64,000 nt of DNA from Sporosarcina ureae (GTDB taxonomy: Bacteria > Bacillota > Bacilli > Bacillales_A > Planococcaceae): NCBI RefSeq assembly GCF_002101375.1, contig NZ_CP015207.1:2620001-2684000 (forward strand), written 5' to 3'. The translations under genes were made by a program, and so were the position numbers. The notes beneath the pieces were generated by a model that was not told where the DNA came from, did not search any database, and saw only the letters and a program-made list of their open reading frames with translations. This document shows, piece by piece, positions 17,591 through 27,955 of this stretch (positions are counted from its first letter, which is position 1; every line of letters starts with the position of its first letter).

Positions 17591-18712
17591 TTGAAAATCA
17601 AATCGATTGAACCGACACCAAGTCCAAATTCTATGAAAATTATTTTAGATACCCCTTTACCTGATGGAACAAGCCATAACTATAAGAAGAAAGATGAAGC
17701 ACAGGCACCTGAGCCGGTACGTTCTCTTTTAGCTATACAAGGAATTAAAGGAATCTATCATGTACTAGATTTTATGGCAGTAGAGAGAATTGGGAACGTT
17801 GCGTGGGAATCTATTCTTGCCGAAGTACGCTCTGTTTTAAATGAAGACGGCGAATCGCTAGAACAAGCGCAAGAGCAAAAGATAGACGAGCATTTCGGCG
17901 AAGTCTACGTGCATGTACAGACGTATAAAGAGATTCCGTTGCAAGTGAAAGTGTTCAATAGTGATGAGGAATCCCGGTTTGGCTTAAGTGAACGTTTCAT
18001 TCAAGCGATGGAAACCGTTCATCATTCCGAAGTGGAAAACTATATTTTACTTCGCAAATGGGTAGATTACGGAATCCGCTACGGAGAATTGCAGGAAGTG
18101 GGCGAGCAAGTTGTACAAGAACTTGAAGCTGCGTATCCTGAAACACGCTTGCATGAGCTTGTGATAAAAGCAGAAAAGGCAGACGAAGAAACAAAAGTTC
18201 GTGGAGAGAAAGTGACACTGGCGGAATTTACTGTTCCGGAATGGGAAACGCGCTTCCGCTTATTGGATCAAATGCCAGACCCTGACGTTTCAGATTATCC
18301 AGTACTTACGCAAGCACTTGAAGACGAGAAAATGTCCATCCGCAGATTGGCTACCGTGTACCTAGGTATGATCGAGGATGAAACAGTCATTCCGTTTATC
18401 GAAAAAGCACTCGAAGATAAAAGTTGGGCGGTTCGCCGTACAGCTGCTGACTGTATGAGCGACCTTGGCTATGTTGGTTTTGAATCTGCTGCTATTCGCT
18501 TATTACAAGACAAAAACAAGTTGGTCCGTTGGCGTGCCGCTATGTTCCTCTATGAATCTGGAACAGAACGAGCATTACCCGCACTGCACGAAGCAGAAAA
18601 CGATAACGAATTTGAAGTGAAACTGCAGGTCCGTATGGCGATCGCTAGAATTGAAGAAGGCGAAGAGGCAAAAGGCTCTATTTGGCGTCAAATGACCGAA
18701 AGAACTAACTAA
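17591..18712 (+). CDS. YpgR-like protein: Nfu N-terminal domain plus HEAT repeats
   Basis: A 373-residue soluble protein. Residues about 1-90 resemble the Nfu N-terminal domain (the SPNSMKIILD segment and GIKGIYHVLDFMAVER). The middle (about 105-220) matches the conserved virulence factor C region. The C-terminal third has HEAT-like helical repeats (EDEKMSIRRLATVYLG, EDKSWAVRRTAADCMS, QDKNKLVRWRAAMFLY). There is no CxxC, so no iron-sulfur scaffold activity is expected. TTG start after GGAGGAG. Cotranscribed with the ABC-F gene; function unknown. Confidence 0.82.
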   Translation: MKIKSIEPTPSPNSMKIILDTPLPDGTSHNYKKKDEAQAPEPVRSLLAIQGIKGIYHVLDFMAVERIGNVAWESILAEVRSVLNEDGESLEQAQEQKIDEHFGEVYVHVQTYKEIPLQVKVFNSDEESRFGLSERFIQAMETVHHSEVENYILLRKWVDYGIRYGELQEVGEQVVQELEAAYPETRLHELVIKAEKADEETKVRGEKVTLAEFTVPEWETRFRLLDQMPDPDVSDYPVLTQALEDEKMSIRRLATVYLGMIEDETVIPFIEKALEDKSWAVRRTAADCMSDLGYVGFESAAIRLLQDKNKLVRWRAAMFLYESGTERALPALHEAENDNEFEVKLQVRMAIARIEEGEEAKGSIWRQMTERTN

Positions 18713-18757
18713 TTTAGTAAAGCCCAGTGGGAGTCGTTATGTATCTCAAATCCTTAA

Positions 18758-18783
18758 CCTTGTCTACCTGACAAGGTTTTTTT
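18758..18783 (+). terminator. Terminator after the YpgR-like gene
   Basis: CCTTGTC (18758-18764) and GACAAGG (18770-18776) with a five-base loop, followed by seven T. Confidence 0.9.
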
Positions 18784-18870
18784 GTGACTTTCGGATAAAA
18801 AGGTATACTTTTAGCAAGGACTAAAGGTATACTATTGATCTGATCATAATTTACTAGGAGGGCTCATGAA

Positions 18871-20973
18871 GTGAAGAAGTCTGCAAGTATTGCGATGAAA
18901 CTCTCGGGACTAATTATCGCATTATTTTTATTACTATTTTTGGTCTACTCAGTCGTTACTAGCGTCATGTTACATAAGCAAAGCATTAAAGATGCTGAGG
19001 AATTTGCGTTGGAAAGTGCAAATAAAAATTCACTTGTTCTTAGTGCAAAACTGAATGAAACAAATGAAATGTTACGCACAACAAGTCACATATTGGAAAC
19101 ATTACAAGCAGCAGGCGATATGGAACCGGAGGAAATTATCCGGATCATCAAAAGCAATTTGAAGAAAAATGAGGACGCTACCGGGATGGCGGCGGTAATC
19201 AATCAGTCCGCGTTCGCTGAAGGGGAAGTTATACCGAAGAATTTGCTAGATGATAATCAGCAATTCATTCCATACGTCTTTAAGCAAGACAATACTACGG
19301 ATGTAGAACCATTAAGTGGCATGGATGATTCTACAGCGAATAGTTGGTATACTGTTCCCAAAAATGAAGTCCGTCCGATATTAACAGAACCTTACTCGTA
19401 TGAAACAAATGGTAAAACCATCCTCATGACTACTATTTCCGTTCCGATGGTAGATGCGTCTGGAAACTATTTTGGTTTGTTGACCACCGATTTATCTATA
19501 GATTTCTTGACGGATGTAGTGAAGACGATTCAACCAAAAGGCGGTTATGCGTCTGTCATTACAGATGCTGGTTATATCACAGCGAACAGTTTGAAGCCTG
19601 AATTAAATACTAGTAATATGGCCGATGCAATTGATTGGAATAGTGCTAAAGTGGACCTAGATCAAGGTGAATTGGCGAGTATGTATGTGGATTCTAAAAG
19701 TCTGCATGAAGAAGCATTTAATGCATTCGCTCCTATTAACTTAAAAGGAATCAATGAGAAATGGTCAGTACAAACGGTTACACCAAAATCTGAAATTCTA
19801 GATACGTTTACTACTATTTTGTGGATTACGGTCATATCTGCCATTGCCATCGTGTTGCTGATGTCAAGTGCATCTACAATCTTCATTTATCGTCAATTGA
19901 GACCGTTGAAAACGTTACAACAATCAATGCAAACTGCTGCTGCAGGTGACTTGACGATGATGGTAGATGAACAGAATATCCGCCATGATGAGATAGGATT
20001 AGTAGCACTTGCTTATAACGATATGTTGCGTCAGACGAATGCGGCGTTACAAACCGTGCAGTTGTCTTCAGGTCAGTTGAGCGATTCATCCTCGCAAGTC
20101 ACACATGCTTTCGAAGAGCTAGTAGCTGCGAATCAGGAAGTATCGGTAGCGACAGATGAAATCGCACAAGGAGCTTCTAAACAATCCGAAGATACTGAAG
20201 TAACAAGTCTACGAATTTCTGATTTAGCGGACCGTATGGATCATATCCACACGATGTTCATGACCATGAATCAGTTGTCTACAGACGCTTCCAATTCTGC
20301 GGAAAATGGAATGACGGAAGTGAAAAAACTACGTGTTCATAATACGACAGCAAATGAAGTGAATAAAAAAGTACAGTTGCAAATCCAAACATTGACCACT
20401 AAAATTTCATCTATTAATCAAGTCATTCAAACATTGCATGATATTACTGCAAGCACGAATCTTCTAGCGCTGAATGCGAGCATTGAAGCGGCTCGAGCGG
20501 GTGAAAGCGGTAAGGGATTTGCAGTTGTTGCGAATGAAGTACGTCAGCTAGCGGAACAATCCCGCAGTGAAACTGAAGTAATTCAAGAAACCGTGAAAGA
20601 AATCTTGTCAGAATCACAGCAGACGGTCGATGTCATTGAACTGAATATGAAGTCAATGGACGGTCAAAACCAGTCCGTTACGGATACAGAAGAGTCGTTT
20701 GTACAAAATGCAGGCATCATCGATCAAATTCGCCAATCGATTACGGAACTATCCGAAAAACTTGCTGAAATGATGGAATATAAGGACGAAGCCATTTTAG
20801 CCATCCAAAATGTCTCTGCCATTTCCGAGCAGACGGCTGCTTCATCTGAACAAGTGAGTGCATCAGCTGCCGCACAGCAAGGCGAATTGGAGCAAGTAGC
20901 AGATTCTACAAATCAAATGAATCAGATCGCCGGGGAACTGCGAAGTGTAGTTGATCGATTCAAATTATCGTAA
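18871..20973 (+). CDS. Methyl-accepting chemotaxis protein with extracellular Cache sensor
   Basis: A 700-residue transducer. TM1 is at about 12-35, an extracellular dCache-type sensor at about 38-305 (with the [10 protein letters not shown] and [15 protein letters not shown] segments), TM2 at about 312-335, HAMP at about 336-390, and a long coiled-coil signalling domain to the end. The CheA/CheW-contact hairpin ([20 protein letters not shown]) is intact. GTG start after AGGAGGG. The ligand is not predictable from sequence. Monocistronic between two terminators; the next gene is another chemoreceptor. Confidence 0.9.
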   Translation: MKKSASIAMKLSGLIIALFLLLFLVYSVVTSVMLHKQSIKDAEEFALESANKNSLVLSAKLNETNEMLRTTSHILETLQAAGDMEPEEIIRIIKSNLKKNEDATGMAAVINQSAFAEGEVIPKNLLDDNQQFIPYVFKQDNTTDVEPLSGMDDSTANSWYTVPKNEVRPILTEPYSYETNGKTILMTTISVPMVDASGNYFGLLTTDLSIDFLTDVVKTIQPKGGYASVITDAGYITANSLKPELNTSNMADAIDWNSAKVDLDQGELASMYVDSKSLHEEAFNAFAPINLKGINEKWSVQTVTPKSEILDTFTTILWITVISAIAIVLLMSSASTIFIYRQLRPLKTLQQSMQTAAAGDLTMMVDEQNIRHDEIGLVALAYNDMLRQTNAALQTVQLSSGQLSDSSSQVTHAFEELVAANQEVSVATDEIAQGASKQSEDTEVTSLRISDLADRMDHIHTMFMTMNQLSTDASNSAENGMTEVKKLRVHNTTANEVNKKVQLQIQTLTTKISSINQVIQTLHDITASTNLLALNASIEAARAGESGKGFAVVANEVRQLAEQSRSETEVIQETVKEILSESQQTVDVIELNMKSMDGQNQSVTDTEESFVQNAGIIDQIRQSITELSEKLAEMMEYKDEAILAIQNVSAISEQTAASSEQVSASAAAQQGELEQVADSTNQMNQIAGELRSVVDRFKLS

Positions 20974-20989
20974 TTCAATAGCGTAATCG

Positions 20990-21019
20990 GCAGAAGTGGC
21001 ATCGTCCACTTCTGCTTTT
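20990..21019 (+). terminator. Terminator after the MCP gene
   Basis: GCAGAAGTGG (20990-20999) pairs perfectly with CCACTTCTGC (21006-21015), followed by TTTT. Confidence 0.9.
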
Positions 21020-21138
21020 GTCTGAATTCAAGCGTCATTAAGGAAAGGGGGGCGAGGTAAGTAAACACTTAATAAGTAGAATGAAATGATATACTAATAG
21101 TTTACTACACTAATATCTTAAAAGAGAGTTGAAGCCAA

Positions 21139-22446
21139 GTGTTACGTTTATTTAAAAAAGGTGAGAATCTAGCAACGGTAAAAGAGATGGAAGACCTCGA
21201 ACAGCACAGTACTGGTATTATATCGTTGGAAAGATATCCGGCTGTAAAAAAGCAACTGCGAATGATTAATCTAACAGAGCAAGATTTAAAGTATCTCTCC
21301 TGTATGCAAGTGCAAATGCAACCTATTTTACCTATGATGACCAATCGTTTCTATCAAGCGATGGATGATCAGCCTCAACTTCTACATATTATTGCGGAGC
21401 ATAGTAGTATGGACCGTTTGAAAAAATCATTAACGAAACATATGCAGTCAATATTTCAAGGGGAAATTGACGAGAACTATTTGAAACAACGTCGCATTAT
21501 AGCGAAGGTGCACGTCCGCATTGGTTTGGAACCGAAATGGTATTTAGCGGCAGTAGAATCATTGTACGAAGAGTTTTTTGCTTTTATTGAACAACAGGAC
21601 TTGCCCAAGAAAAGACAATTTAATACATTGCGTGCGTTTATGAAAGTCATGAACTTTGAACAACAATTGGTTTTGGATGCATATGAAGAAGAGAATAAAG
21701 TGAAGCGACAGGAAGTAGAACATTCCAAAGCGGTCGTGAAAGATCAAGTGTTAAATACGTCCCAGAATCTAGCGGCAATCAGTCAGCAGACGAGTGCATC
21801 AACAGACGAACTATCCAAAAAAGCACACGTATTAGAAAATATGACCGTTCACAACCTACAATTTATTACGGAAACCGAGAAAACTTCATTGACAGGCAAA
21901 GAATTGGTAGTCACTCAAACTGAACAATTTGGCCAAATGGTGGAGTATATGTCAGATTTCAAGGACCGGATGAAGGCGTTACATCATTCTTCAGAGCAAA
22001 TCCAAGGAGTCGTGACGCTTATTACTTCCATTGCTGATCAAACAAACTTACTTTCATTGAATGCAGCAATTGAAGCAGCGCGAGCAGGTCAGCATGGTAA
22101 AGGATTTGCTGTAGTTGCGGCAGAAGTGCGAAATTTGTCGGTGGAAACTAAACAAGCAATAGGTAAAGTTACCGGCATGATTGAAGTCACCGATGCGAAT
22201 ATCGCCGAAATGTCTAACTTTATGAAGCAGATGGAAAAACTAATTCAGGAAAGTGCAAAAGGAAACGAGCTAGTGACGCAATCATATGACGGGATTGTCC
22301 AAGCGGTAAGCGGGATGAAAGAACAAACAGCTGAATCACATACATCCATCGAAAGCACGGTTCAAATCTTAGAAGAGATTAATCAGGCAATTGAAACCAT
22401 TGCTCATTCATCAGATGGATTAATTCAGTTAGCAGATGACTTGTAA
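21139..22446 (+). CDS. hemAT: Haem-based aerotactic transducer HemAT
   Basis: A 435-residue cytoplasmic chemoreceptor without membrane segments. Residues about 25-195 form a protoglobin sensor domain; His125 in [14 protein letters not shown] is the proximal haem ligand by alignment with HemAT (His123 in B. subtilis). The C-terminal half is an MCP signalling domain with [20 protein letters not shown]. It should bind O2 and signal to CheA for aerotaxis. GTG start; transcribed alone after the other MCP. Haem supply links it loosely to the haem operon at 5-8.5 kb. Confidence 0.92.
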   Translation: MLRLFKKGENLATVKEMEDLEQHSTGIISLERYPAVKKQLRMINLTEQDLKYLSCMQVQMQPILPMMTNRFYQAMDDQPQLLHIIAEHSSMDRLKKSLTKHMQSIFQGEIDENYLKQRRIIAKVHVRIGLEPKWYLAAVESLYEEFFAFIEQQDLPKKRQFNTLRAFMKVMNFEQQLVLDAYEEENKVKRQEVEHSKAVVKDQVLNTSQNLAAISQQTSASTDELSKKAHVLENMTVHNLQFITETEKTSLTGKELVVTQTEQFGQMVEYMSDFKDRMKALHHSSEQIQGVVTLITSIADQTNLLSLNAAIEAARAGQHGKGFAVVAAEVRNLSVETKQAIGKVTGMIEVTDANIAEMSNFMKQMEKLIQESAKGNELVTQSYDGIVQAVSGMKEQTAESHTSIESTVQILEEINQAIETIAHSSDGLIQLADDL

Positions 22447-22459
22447 GTTAGATAACTTC

Positions 22460-22541
22460 CGTAGGTATACCTACGCTACACGCAATCCAACGAACGCTCT
22501 TGCTGTAGTAGGCGAAGCCAGTGCCAAAGTGACTCCACTTT
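22460..22541. other. Two palindromes between convergent genes
   Basis: CGTAGGTATACCTACG (22460-22475) is a perfect 16-bp palindrome. AAAGTG-ACTC-CACTTT (22526-22541) is a short hairpin. Neither is followed by a T-run. They sit between the 3' ends of hemAT and the lysR gene, so they may be weak terminators or protein sites. Confidence 0.5.
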
Positions 22542-22572
22542 CATGCATCTAACCATAATCCAGAAATGACCA

Positions 22573-23529
22573 TCACGATGACGTCCCGACATTCAAAACC
22601 GTTAATTCCTTGCTATTCTTCAATAAATCAATGAACACCTGCAACGCTTTCGTTTGAAACGGAGAATTCGTCACGATAGAGAAATGCCGCTTGAATGGCG
22701 TTCCTTTCACCGACAGCGTTGTCAAATCACCATGGCGCAATTCCTTTTGTATCGCCCACTGTGACAGCAAACTGACGCCAAGTCCGGCTTCAACAGATTC
22801 TTTAATCGGCTGCGTACTGCTGAATTGCATAATGCGCTTCGGATAGAATCCAGACTGGGAGAAGAATAGTTCTGCCGCCTCGCGTGTACCAGAACCTTCT
22901 TCGCGTAATAGCCAGATTTCGTCTTCTAGTGCAGTGATTGATTGGCGCCCTTTTTTTTGCGCCAGTGGATGTTCAATGGAAGTCACGACGTACATTTCGT
23001 CTTCTGCGAAATCCTCATTTTGAAGCGGTGCAGCTTCCTTGAAATGCCCTTCGATTAAACCGACATCGAGCTGGTGCGTGATGACTAACTCCGCAATGTC
23101 AGCTGTATTGCCAATTGTGACTTGTGGTTCAATCGATGGATAATCTGCGACAAGTTTAGACAGAATATGAGGCAAGACGTATTCGCCAAATGTGTAGCTA
23201 GCTCCAATGGTAAGAGGGCCGCTAGCTTTATTAGCCAAGTCATCGACTAAGTTTTGCATTTTGGAATACAGGCCCGCGATTTCTTTTGCATGATGATAGA
23301 CAATTTCACCAGCTTGGTTGAGTCGAACGTATTTATTAGTTCGCTCGAGCAGTCGTACACCAATGGATTCTTCGAATGAGCGAATATATTGGCTGACAGC
23401 AGGTTGTGTCATATGCAGTTCTTTTGCTGCTCTAGAGAAGTTCTTTTGCTCAGCTACCTCAATGAATACTTGTAGTTGCGGATCGATAGGGAAGCAACTC
23501 CTTTCTATGTATATAGATTTACTTATCAT
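22573..23529 (-). CDS. LysR-family regulator, probably of the divergent YeiH gene
   Basis: An HTH of about 60 residues at the N-terminus (NFSRAAKELHMTQPAVSQYI) is followed by a LysR substrate-binding domain with LTIGASYTFGEYVLP and EEGSGTREAAE. The last motif is seen in CysL/CbbR-like regulators. The only canonical start is ATG 23529, which has no ribosome site. AAAGGAG instead sits about ten bases before an ATC codon at 23487, where the family N-terminus (I/M-DPQLQVF) would begin. The real start may thus be AUC. Divergent from the YeiH gene; it most likely controls it. Confidence 0.85.
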   Translation of the reverse strand: MISKSIYIERSCFPIDPQLQVFIEVAEQKNFSRAAKELHMTQPAVSQYIRSFEESIGVRLLERTNKYVRLNQAGEIVYHHAKEIAGLYSKMQNLVDDLANKASGPLTIGASYTFGEYVLPHILSKLVADYPSIEPQVTIGNTADIAELVITHQLDVGLIEGHFKEAAPLQNEDFAEDEMYVVTSIEHPLAQKKGRQSITALEDEIWLLREEGSGTREAAELFFSQSGFYPKRIMQFSSTQPIKESVEAGLGVSLLSQWAIQKELRHGDLTTLSVKGTPFKRHFSIVTNSPFQTKALQVFIDLLKNSKELTVLNVGTSS

Positions 23530-23599
23530 AGCTATTATAAATAGTTATTTCTCTTATAGCGAGCTATTTTCTATACTACTAGTAGGAGGTGTTGTCATC
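23530..23599. promoter_or_regulatory. Divergent lysR-yeiH control region
   Basis: This 70-bp spacer holds CTATT-ATA-AATAG (23532-23544), a short dyad of the T-N11-A type bound by LysR proteins, plus related CTAT/ATAG repeats. It must contain promoters for both genes. The site is a candidate only. Confidence 0.45.
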
Positions 23600-24637
23600 G
23601 TGGTTTCTTTAAATAGGTCACCAGAACAGCACGCACCACAACGTCCATCTAAATGGATATCGTGGGTCGGTGGAATAGCTTTCACATTCTTTATTGCATT
23701 TTTAGGATATTTACTAGCAAAAGTACCAGGTTTCGATCATATCGGACAACTGGCATGTGCGATTATTATCGCGGTGGCATACCGTCAATTCTTCGGCTAT
23801 CCTGAAATAATAAGAAGTGGGATTGCTTTCTCATCCAAGCGCTTGCTTCGCACAGCCATCATTTTATACGGTTTGAAATTAAATATAGACACAGTCTTAA
23901 GCGACGGACTCGGCTTACTCGCGCGCGATGTAGGTGTCATCATTTTCGCTATCTTCATGACTATTTGGCTCGCTAAAGTATTTAAGGCAGATAAAAATAT
24001 TTCCTTGCTTTTAGGTGTCGGAACAGGTGTCTGCGGTGCAGCGGCAATTGCAGCGGTCGCACCGATTATCAAAGCAAAAGATGAAGACACAGCAATAGGT
24101 GTAGGAATCATCGCATTAATGGGTACGGTGTTTGCGATCGGCTATACCATTCTGCGTCCAATTCTTCCGCTCGATTCAATTGAGTACGGAATGTGGGCAG
24201 GAATCAGTTTACATGAAGTGGCACACGTAGCCTTGGCCGGGGCACCGGCAGGCGAAGACGGTTTAGCCATTGCTTTGCTAGCCAAGCTCGGTCGTGTATT
24301 CCTATTAGTACCTCTTTGCTTCATTTTAATATTTATCATGAAACGTAAACATAAAGATACAGACGAAACGGGCGCTAAAATTGAATTTCCGTGGTTCCTT
24401 GTAGGATTTATCGTTTTAAGTATCCTAGGAAGCTACGTGTTCGGTCATTCCATTCCTGTATCAGACAACGTAATGGAAGGCGTCTTCACATTGACTACAT
24501 GGTTACTGACAGCGGCCATGGTAGGGCTTGGACTCAACGTTAGTTTACGAGACTTGAAAGATCGAGCCATGCGACCACTAGCCGCGATGACCATTACATC
24601 CATACTACTATCGGTCATCGCCTACTTTATTATTTAA
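23600..24637 (+). CDS. YeiH-family putative sulfate/anion exporter
   Basis: A 345-residue membrane protein with about ten helices and the YeiH (Cons_hypoth698) motifs GVGTGVCGAAAIAA and WAGISLHEVAHVALAG. GTG 23600 follows GGAGGT by nine bases; longer readings run into the divergent gene. YeiH relatives are annotated as putative sulfate exporters and often neighbour LysR genes, as here. The substrate is inferred from family only. Confidence 0.85.
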   Translation: MVSLNRSPEQHAPQRPSKWISWVGGIAFTFFIAFLGYLLAKVPGFDHIGQLACAIIIAVAYRQFFGYPEIIRSGIAFSSKRLLRTAIILYGLKLNIDTVLSDGLGLLARDVGVIIFAIFMTIWLAKVFKADKNISLLLGVGTGVCGAAAIAAVAPIIKAKDEDTAIGVGIIALMGTVFAIGYTILRPILPLDSIEYGMWAGISLHEVAHVALAGAPAGEDGLAIALLAKLGRVFLLVPLCFILIFIMKRKHKDTDETGAKIEFPWFLVGFIVLSILGSYVFGHSIPVSDNVMEGVFTLTTWLLTAAMVGLGLNVSLRDLKDRAMRPLAAMTITSILLSVIAYFII

Positions 24638-24651
24638 TACGGTTCATAACT

Positions 24652-24690
24652 AGCTAGCTTCAGAGAAATATCTCTAAAGCTAGCTTTTTT
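24652..24690 (+). terminator. Terminator after the YeiH gene
   Basis: AGCTAGCTT-C-AGAGA pairs with TCTCT-A-AAGCTAGCT with one internal mismatch, followed by six T. Confidence 0.92.
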
Positions 24691-24692
24691 AT

Positions 24693-24749
24693 TTGACTTT
24701 ATTTAGTCTACTCCCTAAACTATTAATTATTGGTTTAGGGGGTAGACTA
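24693..24749 (+). promoter_or_regulatory. Promoter overlapped by a large palindromic operator for the MarR-MMPL pair
   Basis: TTGACT (24693-24698) is a -35 candidate. TAGTCTACTCCCTAAAC (24704-24720) and GTTTAGGGGGTAGACTA (24733-24749) form an inverted repeat of 17-bp arms with one mismatch and a 12-bp centre. It covers the likely -10, the transcription start and the GGGGG ribosome site, two bases before the TTG start. It is probably the autoregulatory MarR operator; a hairpin masking the ribosome site is an alternative. Confidence 0.75.
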
Positions 24750-24751
24750 TT

Positions 24752-25198
24752 TTGAATTATCAACTTCAAGAAGCAGTAGAACTATTTGAAGAAGTCATGA
24801 TCTACGGCACGGAACATGTCGTGAAAAACTTGGACGTTCCTATCTGGAAAGATTACTCACCAGAACAAATCCAAGTACTGAAAATACTTTCTGCCTATGG
24901 CCATCTATCTAGCGGACAACTGGCAGAGATTCAAGGCGTACATAAAAGCGCCATCTCGACACGTCTCAAGAAACTGACCGAAAAAGACCTGGTGCAGTCT
25001 GAAAAAGACGTGAACGATCAGCGGATCAATCGAATCTCACTGACCCAAAAAGGCCAAGAAGTACTAGCTGTTTCAAATGCAGCAATAAATGAAAGTATCG
25101 AAAACCTGTTCACAGACCAAATTGATGAACAGGAGCTCGAACAATTCATTAAGACATTCCGTAAACTTAAATCGATTTTAGTAATGAAGGAGAGATAA
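24752..25198 (+). CDS. MarR-family repressor
   Basis: A 148-residue winged-helix protein. The recognition region is SSGQLAEIQGVHKSAISTRL and the wing DVNDQRINRISLTQKGQEV carries the conserved D-R signature. TTG start directly after the palindromic operator. It is three bases upstream of the MMPL exporter gene, the usual arrangement of a drug-responsive repressor with its exporter. The inducer is unknown. Confidence 0.88.
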   Translation: MNYQLQEAVELFEEVMIYGTEHVVKNLDVPIWKDYSPEQIQVLKILSAYGHLSSGQLAEIQGVHKSAISTRLKKLTEKDLVQSEKDVNDQRINRISLTQKGQEVLAVSNAAINESIENLFTDQIDEQELEQFIKTFRKLKSILVMKER

Positions 25199-25201
25199 CG
25201 C

Positions 25202-27850
25202 ATGAAAACGATAGTAAAATTCAAATGGCCTATTGCGATCGGTATCGTTATACTGACTGCTGTTTTATTTATAGTAGCACCCGATTTGGCAAAGCAGGCG
25301 GAAAAAGCAGGTTCCTTCCAATTGCTCGACTCAGCAGATTCCCAAAAGGCTGCACAAATGCTAGAAGATGCAGGCCAAGCAGATGAAACGATTTCGCTAG
25401 TCTATGATCTCGATGAACCGGCAGATAAAGCAAAGAAACAAGAAATTTCTGCGACTGCCAAAGAGATTGCGAATGCCAGCAAGGTTGTAACGGATGTTCT
25501 AGATCCGTTTGAAAGTAAAGACATGGAAGACCAACTCGTTTCTGAAGATCACAAAACGGTATTACTTCCTATAACGGTAGACGGTACAGATGATGAAGTC
25601 ATTCAGTTGGCTGATAAAATAAAAAAAGATATTGTATCTAAAAAAGACAAAGTGTATATGACTGGCGAATTAATCATCAATCATGACGTAAATGAGAGTG
25701 CGCAAGAAGGGCTAAAAAAGACGGAGATTATTACGGTTGTATTGATTTTTGCTTTATTACTCATTGTTTTCCGCTCGATTGTGACACCATTCGTCCCGTT
25801 AGTGGCGGTAGGGATCACCTATTTATTAAGTCAGTCATTCGTAGCGTTCTTTATCGACTGGTTTGGATTCCCGGTTTCGAATTATACCCAAATATTTTTA
25901 GTGGCAATTTTATTCGGTCTTGGAACGGATTATTGTATTCTGTTGTTAAGTCGTTATAAAGAAGAGTTACTAGCAGGGCATGACGTGGAAGAAGCGATTA
26001 TTAATACGTATAAAACAGCAGGCCGCACACTTTTCATCAGTGCACTTGCGGTATTTATCGGTTTCGCGGCAATCGGTTTTGCAGACTTCCCAATATTTAA
26101 ATCGGCAGTCGCAGTAGCGGTAGGGATTGCGGTGTTAATGCTCGTTCTATTCACTGTCGTACCGCTGTTAATGTCTATTTTGAAAGACAAATTATTCTGG
26201 CCTGCAAAAGGTTCAGCTACTCATAAGGATAGTAAATTATGGATTGCGTTCAGCAAATTATCTGTTATGCGTCCATTACTTTCCATGTTCATCGTAGCCA
26301 TCATTACGGTTCCGCTATTATTGACGTATGACAATGATCTATCCTTCAATACGGTAGATGAAATTGATGGAAGTAAAGAGTCTGTAAAGGGATTACATCT
26401 TATTTCAGATGCTTTCGGTGAAGGGGATTCACTACCAGTACAAGTAGTAGTAAAGAAAGATTCTCCAATCGTTAAAGAAGGAGATATCACCTATTTAGAA
26501 GCGATTTCCCGAGACTTGGAGAAAGTTGAGGGAGTCAAAAGTGTTCGTACTATCACACGACCGACTGGTGAAATATTGGAAGACTTATATGTAGATCATC
26601 AAATCGGTTTGATGGCAGATGGCTTAAACCAAGCGAATGATGGGATACAGGAAATTCGTTTAGGATTAGCGGCAGTGCAGTATAATTTACGCGACGTAGC
26701 TAATCAATTGCCTGCCGGTGGAACTAGTGGCGGCAGTGGCCTAATTCAAGCTGCAAACGGTATTGAGCATATCAATGGCCAGCTCGCGCAGATTTCGGGT
26801 GGCTTGCAACAAGGTCTTTCTGCCGCACAAGCAGCTGGAGGGTTGAATGCATTAGGTAATGAATTGGATAAGATCAGTAAAGGCATTGCAGGAGCTGGAT
26901 CTCAAATCAACCAAAGTGGTTCGCAAATCGGTCAATTAAAAGGTGGATTGAAACAGCTAGGCAGTGGTGTCAAAGCTTCCAAAGACGGTTTAGCAGAAGT
27001 GACGACAGGCCTTCAAGAAATTGCAAGTATGATGGATGATATGGCGGATACGAAAAGTGTACGCGATACTGGTTTATTCATTCCAAAAGGTACGCTTGGT
27101 AATGAAGAGTTTGCACCAGTCATCGACCGCTATACATTCGATGATAAAAAAGGAATTTTGATGGAAGTCATCCTAAAGGAAAATCCTTATTCACGTGAAG
27201 CGATTTCTACTGTACATGAAATTAAAGATACGGTGAAACGCTCGGTCATTGGTACACCATTTGAAGATGCCGATTTGGCATTTAGTGGTATTTCTAGTAT
27301 TAACTCAGATTTAAGTGATATTTCGTCCGCTGATTTTACGCGTACGGTAACTATCATGTTAGTCGGTTTGTTCGTTGTTCTCTTGGTCTTATTCCGTTCA
27401 GCTATCATGCCTTTGTATATGATCGGTTCGCTATTGCTGACATATTATACAGCGATATCTATTACGGAATTGATCTTCGTCAACGGTCTTGGTTATGACG
27501 GCATCAGTTGGGCAGTTCCATTCTTCGGATTTATCATGCTGATTGCGCTTGGCGTGGATTACTCCATTTTCTTACTCGATCGTTTCCGCGAAGAGAGTAT
27601 TGGGGGTATGAAGATTCGTGAAGCGTTGATGTACTCAATGGCGAAGATGGGTACCGTGATTATTACGGCAGCTGTGATTTTGGCAGGCACATTCGGTGCT
27701 ATGATGCCTTCAGGCGTTTTGAGTCTTATGCAAATCGCAACGATTGTTATTTCAGGGTTACTACTCTATGGTTTAATTATTTTACCGCTGTTAATTCCAG
27801 CCATTACGATGTCATTCGGACGCGGTGTTTGGTGGCCGTTTAGAGGATAA
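25202..27850 (+). CDS. MMPL/RND-family exporter (YdfJ-like)
   Basis: An 882-residue protein with two repeats, each of one helix, a large extracytoplasmic loop and five further helices. Each carries a GTDYC/GVDYS-type motif in TM4 (LFGLGTDYCILLLSRYKEE and LIALGVDYSIFLLDRFREE), typical of MMPL proton-driven pumps. The second loop has a Gly/Gln-rich repetitive stretch (about 470-610). It is cotranscribed with the MarR gene and probably exports a lipid, peptide or toxic hydrophobic compound. Confidence 0.88.
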   Translation: MKTIVKFKWPIAIGIVILTAVLFIVAPDLAKQAEKAGSFQLLDSADSQKAAQMLEDAGQADETISLVYDLDEPADKAKKQEISATAKEIANASKVVTDVLDPFESKDMEDQLVSEDHKTVLLPITVDGTDDEVIQLADKIKKDIVSKKDKVYMTGELIINHDVNESAQEGLKKTEIITVVLIFALLLIVFRSIVTPFVPLVAVGITYLLSQSFVAFFIDWFGFPVSNYTQIFLVAILFGLGTDYCILLLSRYKEELLAGHDVEEAIINTYKTAGRTLFISALAVFIGFAAIGFADFPIFKSAVAVAVGIAVLMLVLFTVVPLLMSILKDKLFWPAKGSATHKDSKLWIAFSKLSVMRPLLSMFIVAIITVPLLLTYDNDLSFNTVDEIDGSKESVKGLHLISDAFGEGDSLPVQVVVKKDSPIVKEGDITYLEAISRDLEKVEGVKSVRTITRPTGEILEDLYVDHQIGLMADGLNQANDGIQEIRLGLAAVQYNLRDVANQLPAGGTSGGSGLIQAANGIEHINGQLAQISGGLQQGLSAAQAAGGLNALGNELDKISKGIAGAGSQINQSGSQIGQLKGGLKQLGSGVKASKDGLAEVTTGLQEIASMMDDMADTKSVRDTGLFIPKGTLGNEEFAPVIDRYTFDDKKGILMEVILKENPYSREAISTVHEIKDTVKRSVIGTPFEDADLAFSGISSINSDLSDISSADFTRTVTIMLVGLFVVLLVLFRSAIMPLYMIGSLLLTYYTAISITELIFVNGLGYDGISWAVPFFGFIMLIALGVDYSIFLLDRFREESIGGMKIREALMYSMAKMGTVIITAAVILAGTFGAMMPSGVLSLMQIATIVISGLLLYGLIILPLLIPAITMSFGRGVWWPFRG

Positions 27851-27855
27851 AGGAA

Positions 27856-27887
27856 AAGGTGCTCAGCTACTGACTGAGCACCTTCTC
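27856..27887 (+). terminator. Terminator after the MMPL gene
   Basis: AAGGTGCTCAG (27856-27866) pairs perfectly with CTGAGCACCTT (27874-27884); the T-run is short. Confidence 0.8.
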
Positions 27888-27955
27888 TCTATGTTTATAG
27901 GACCAGTCTTACAGGGTAAAGAAAGGAAAAACGAATAGATAGGGGATTGCTACTT

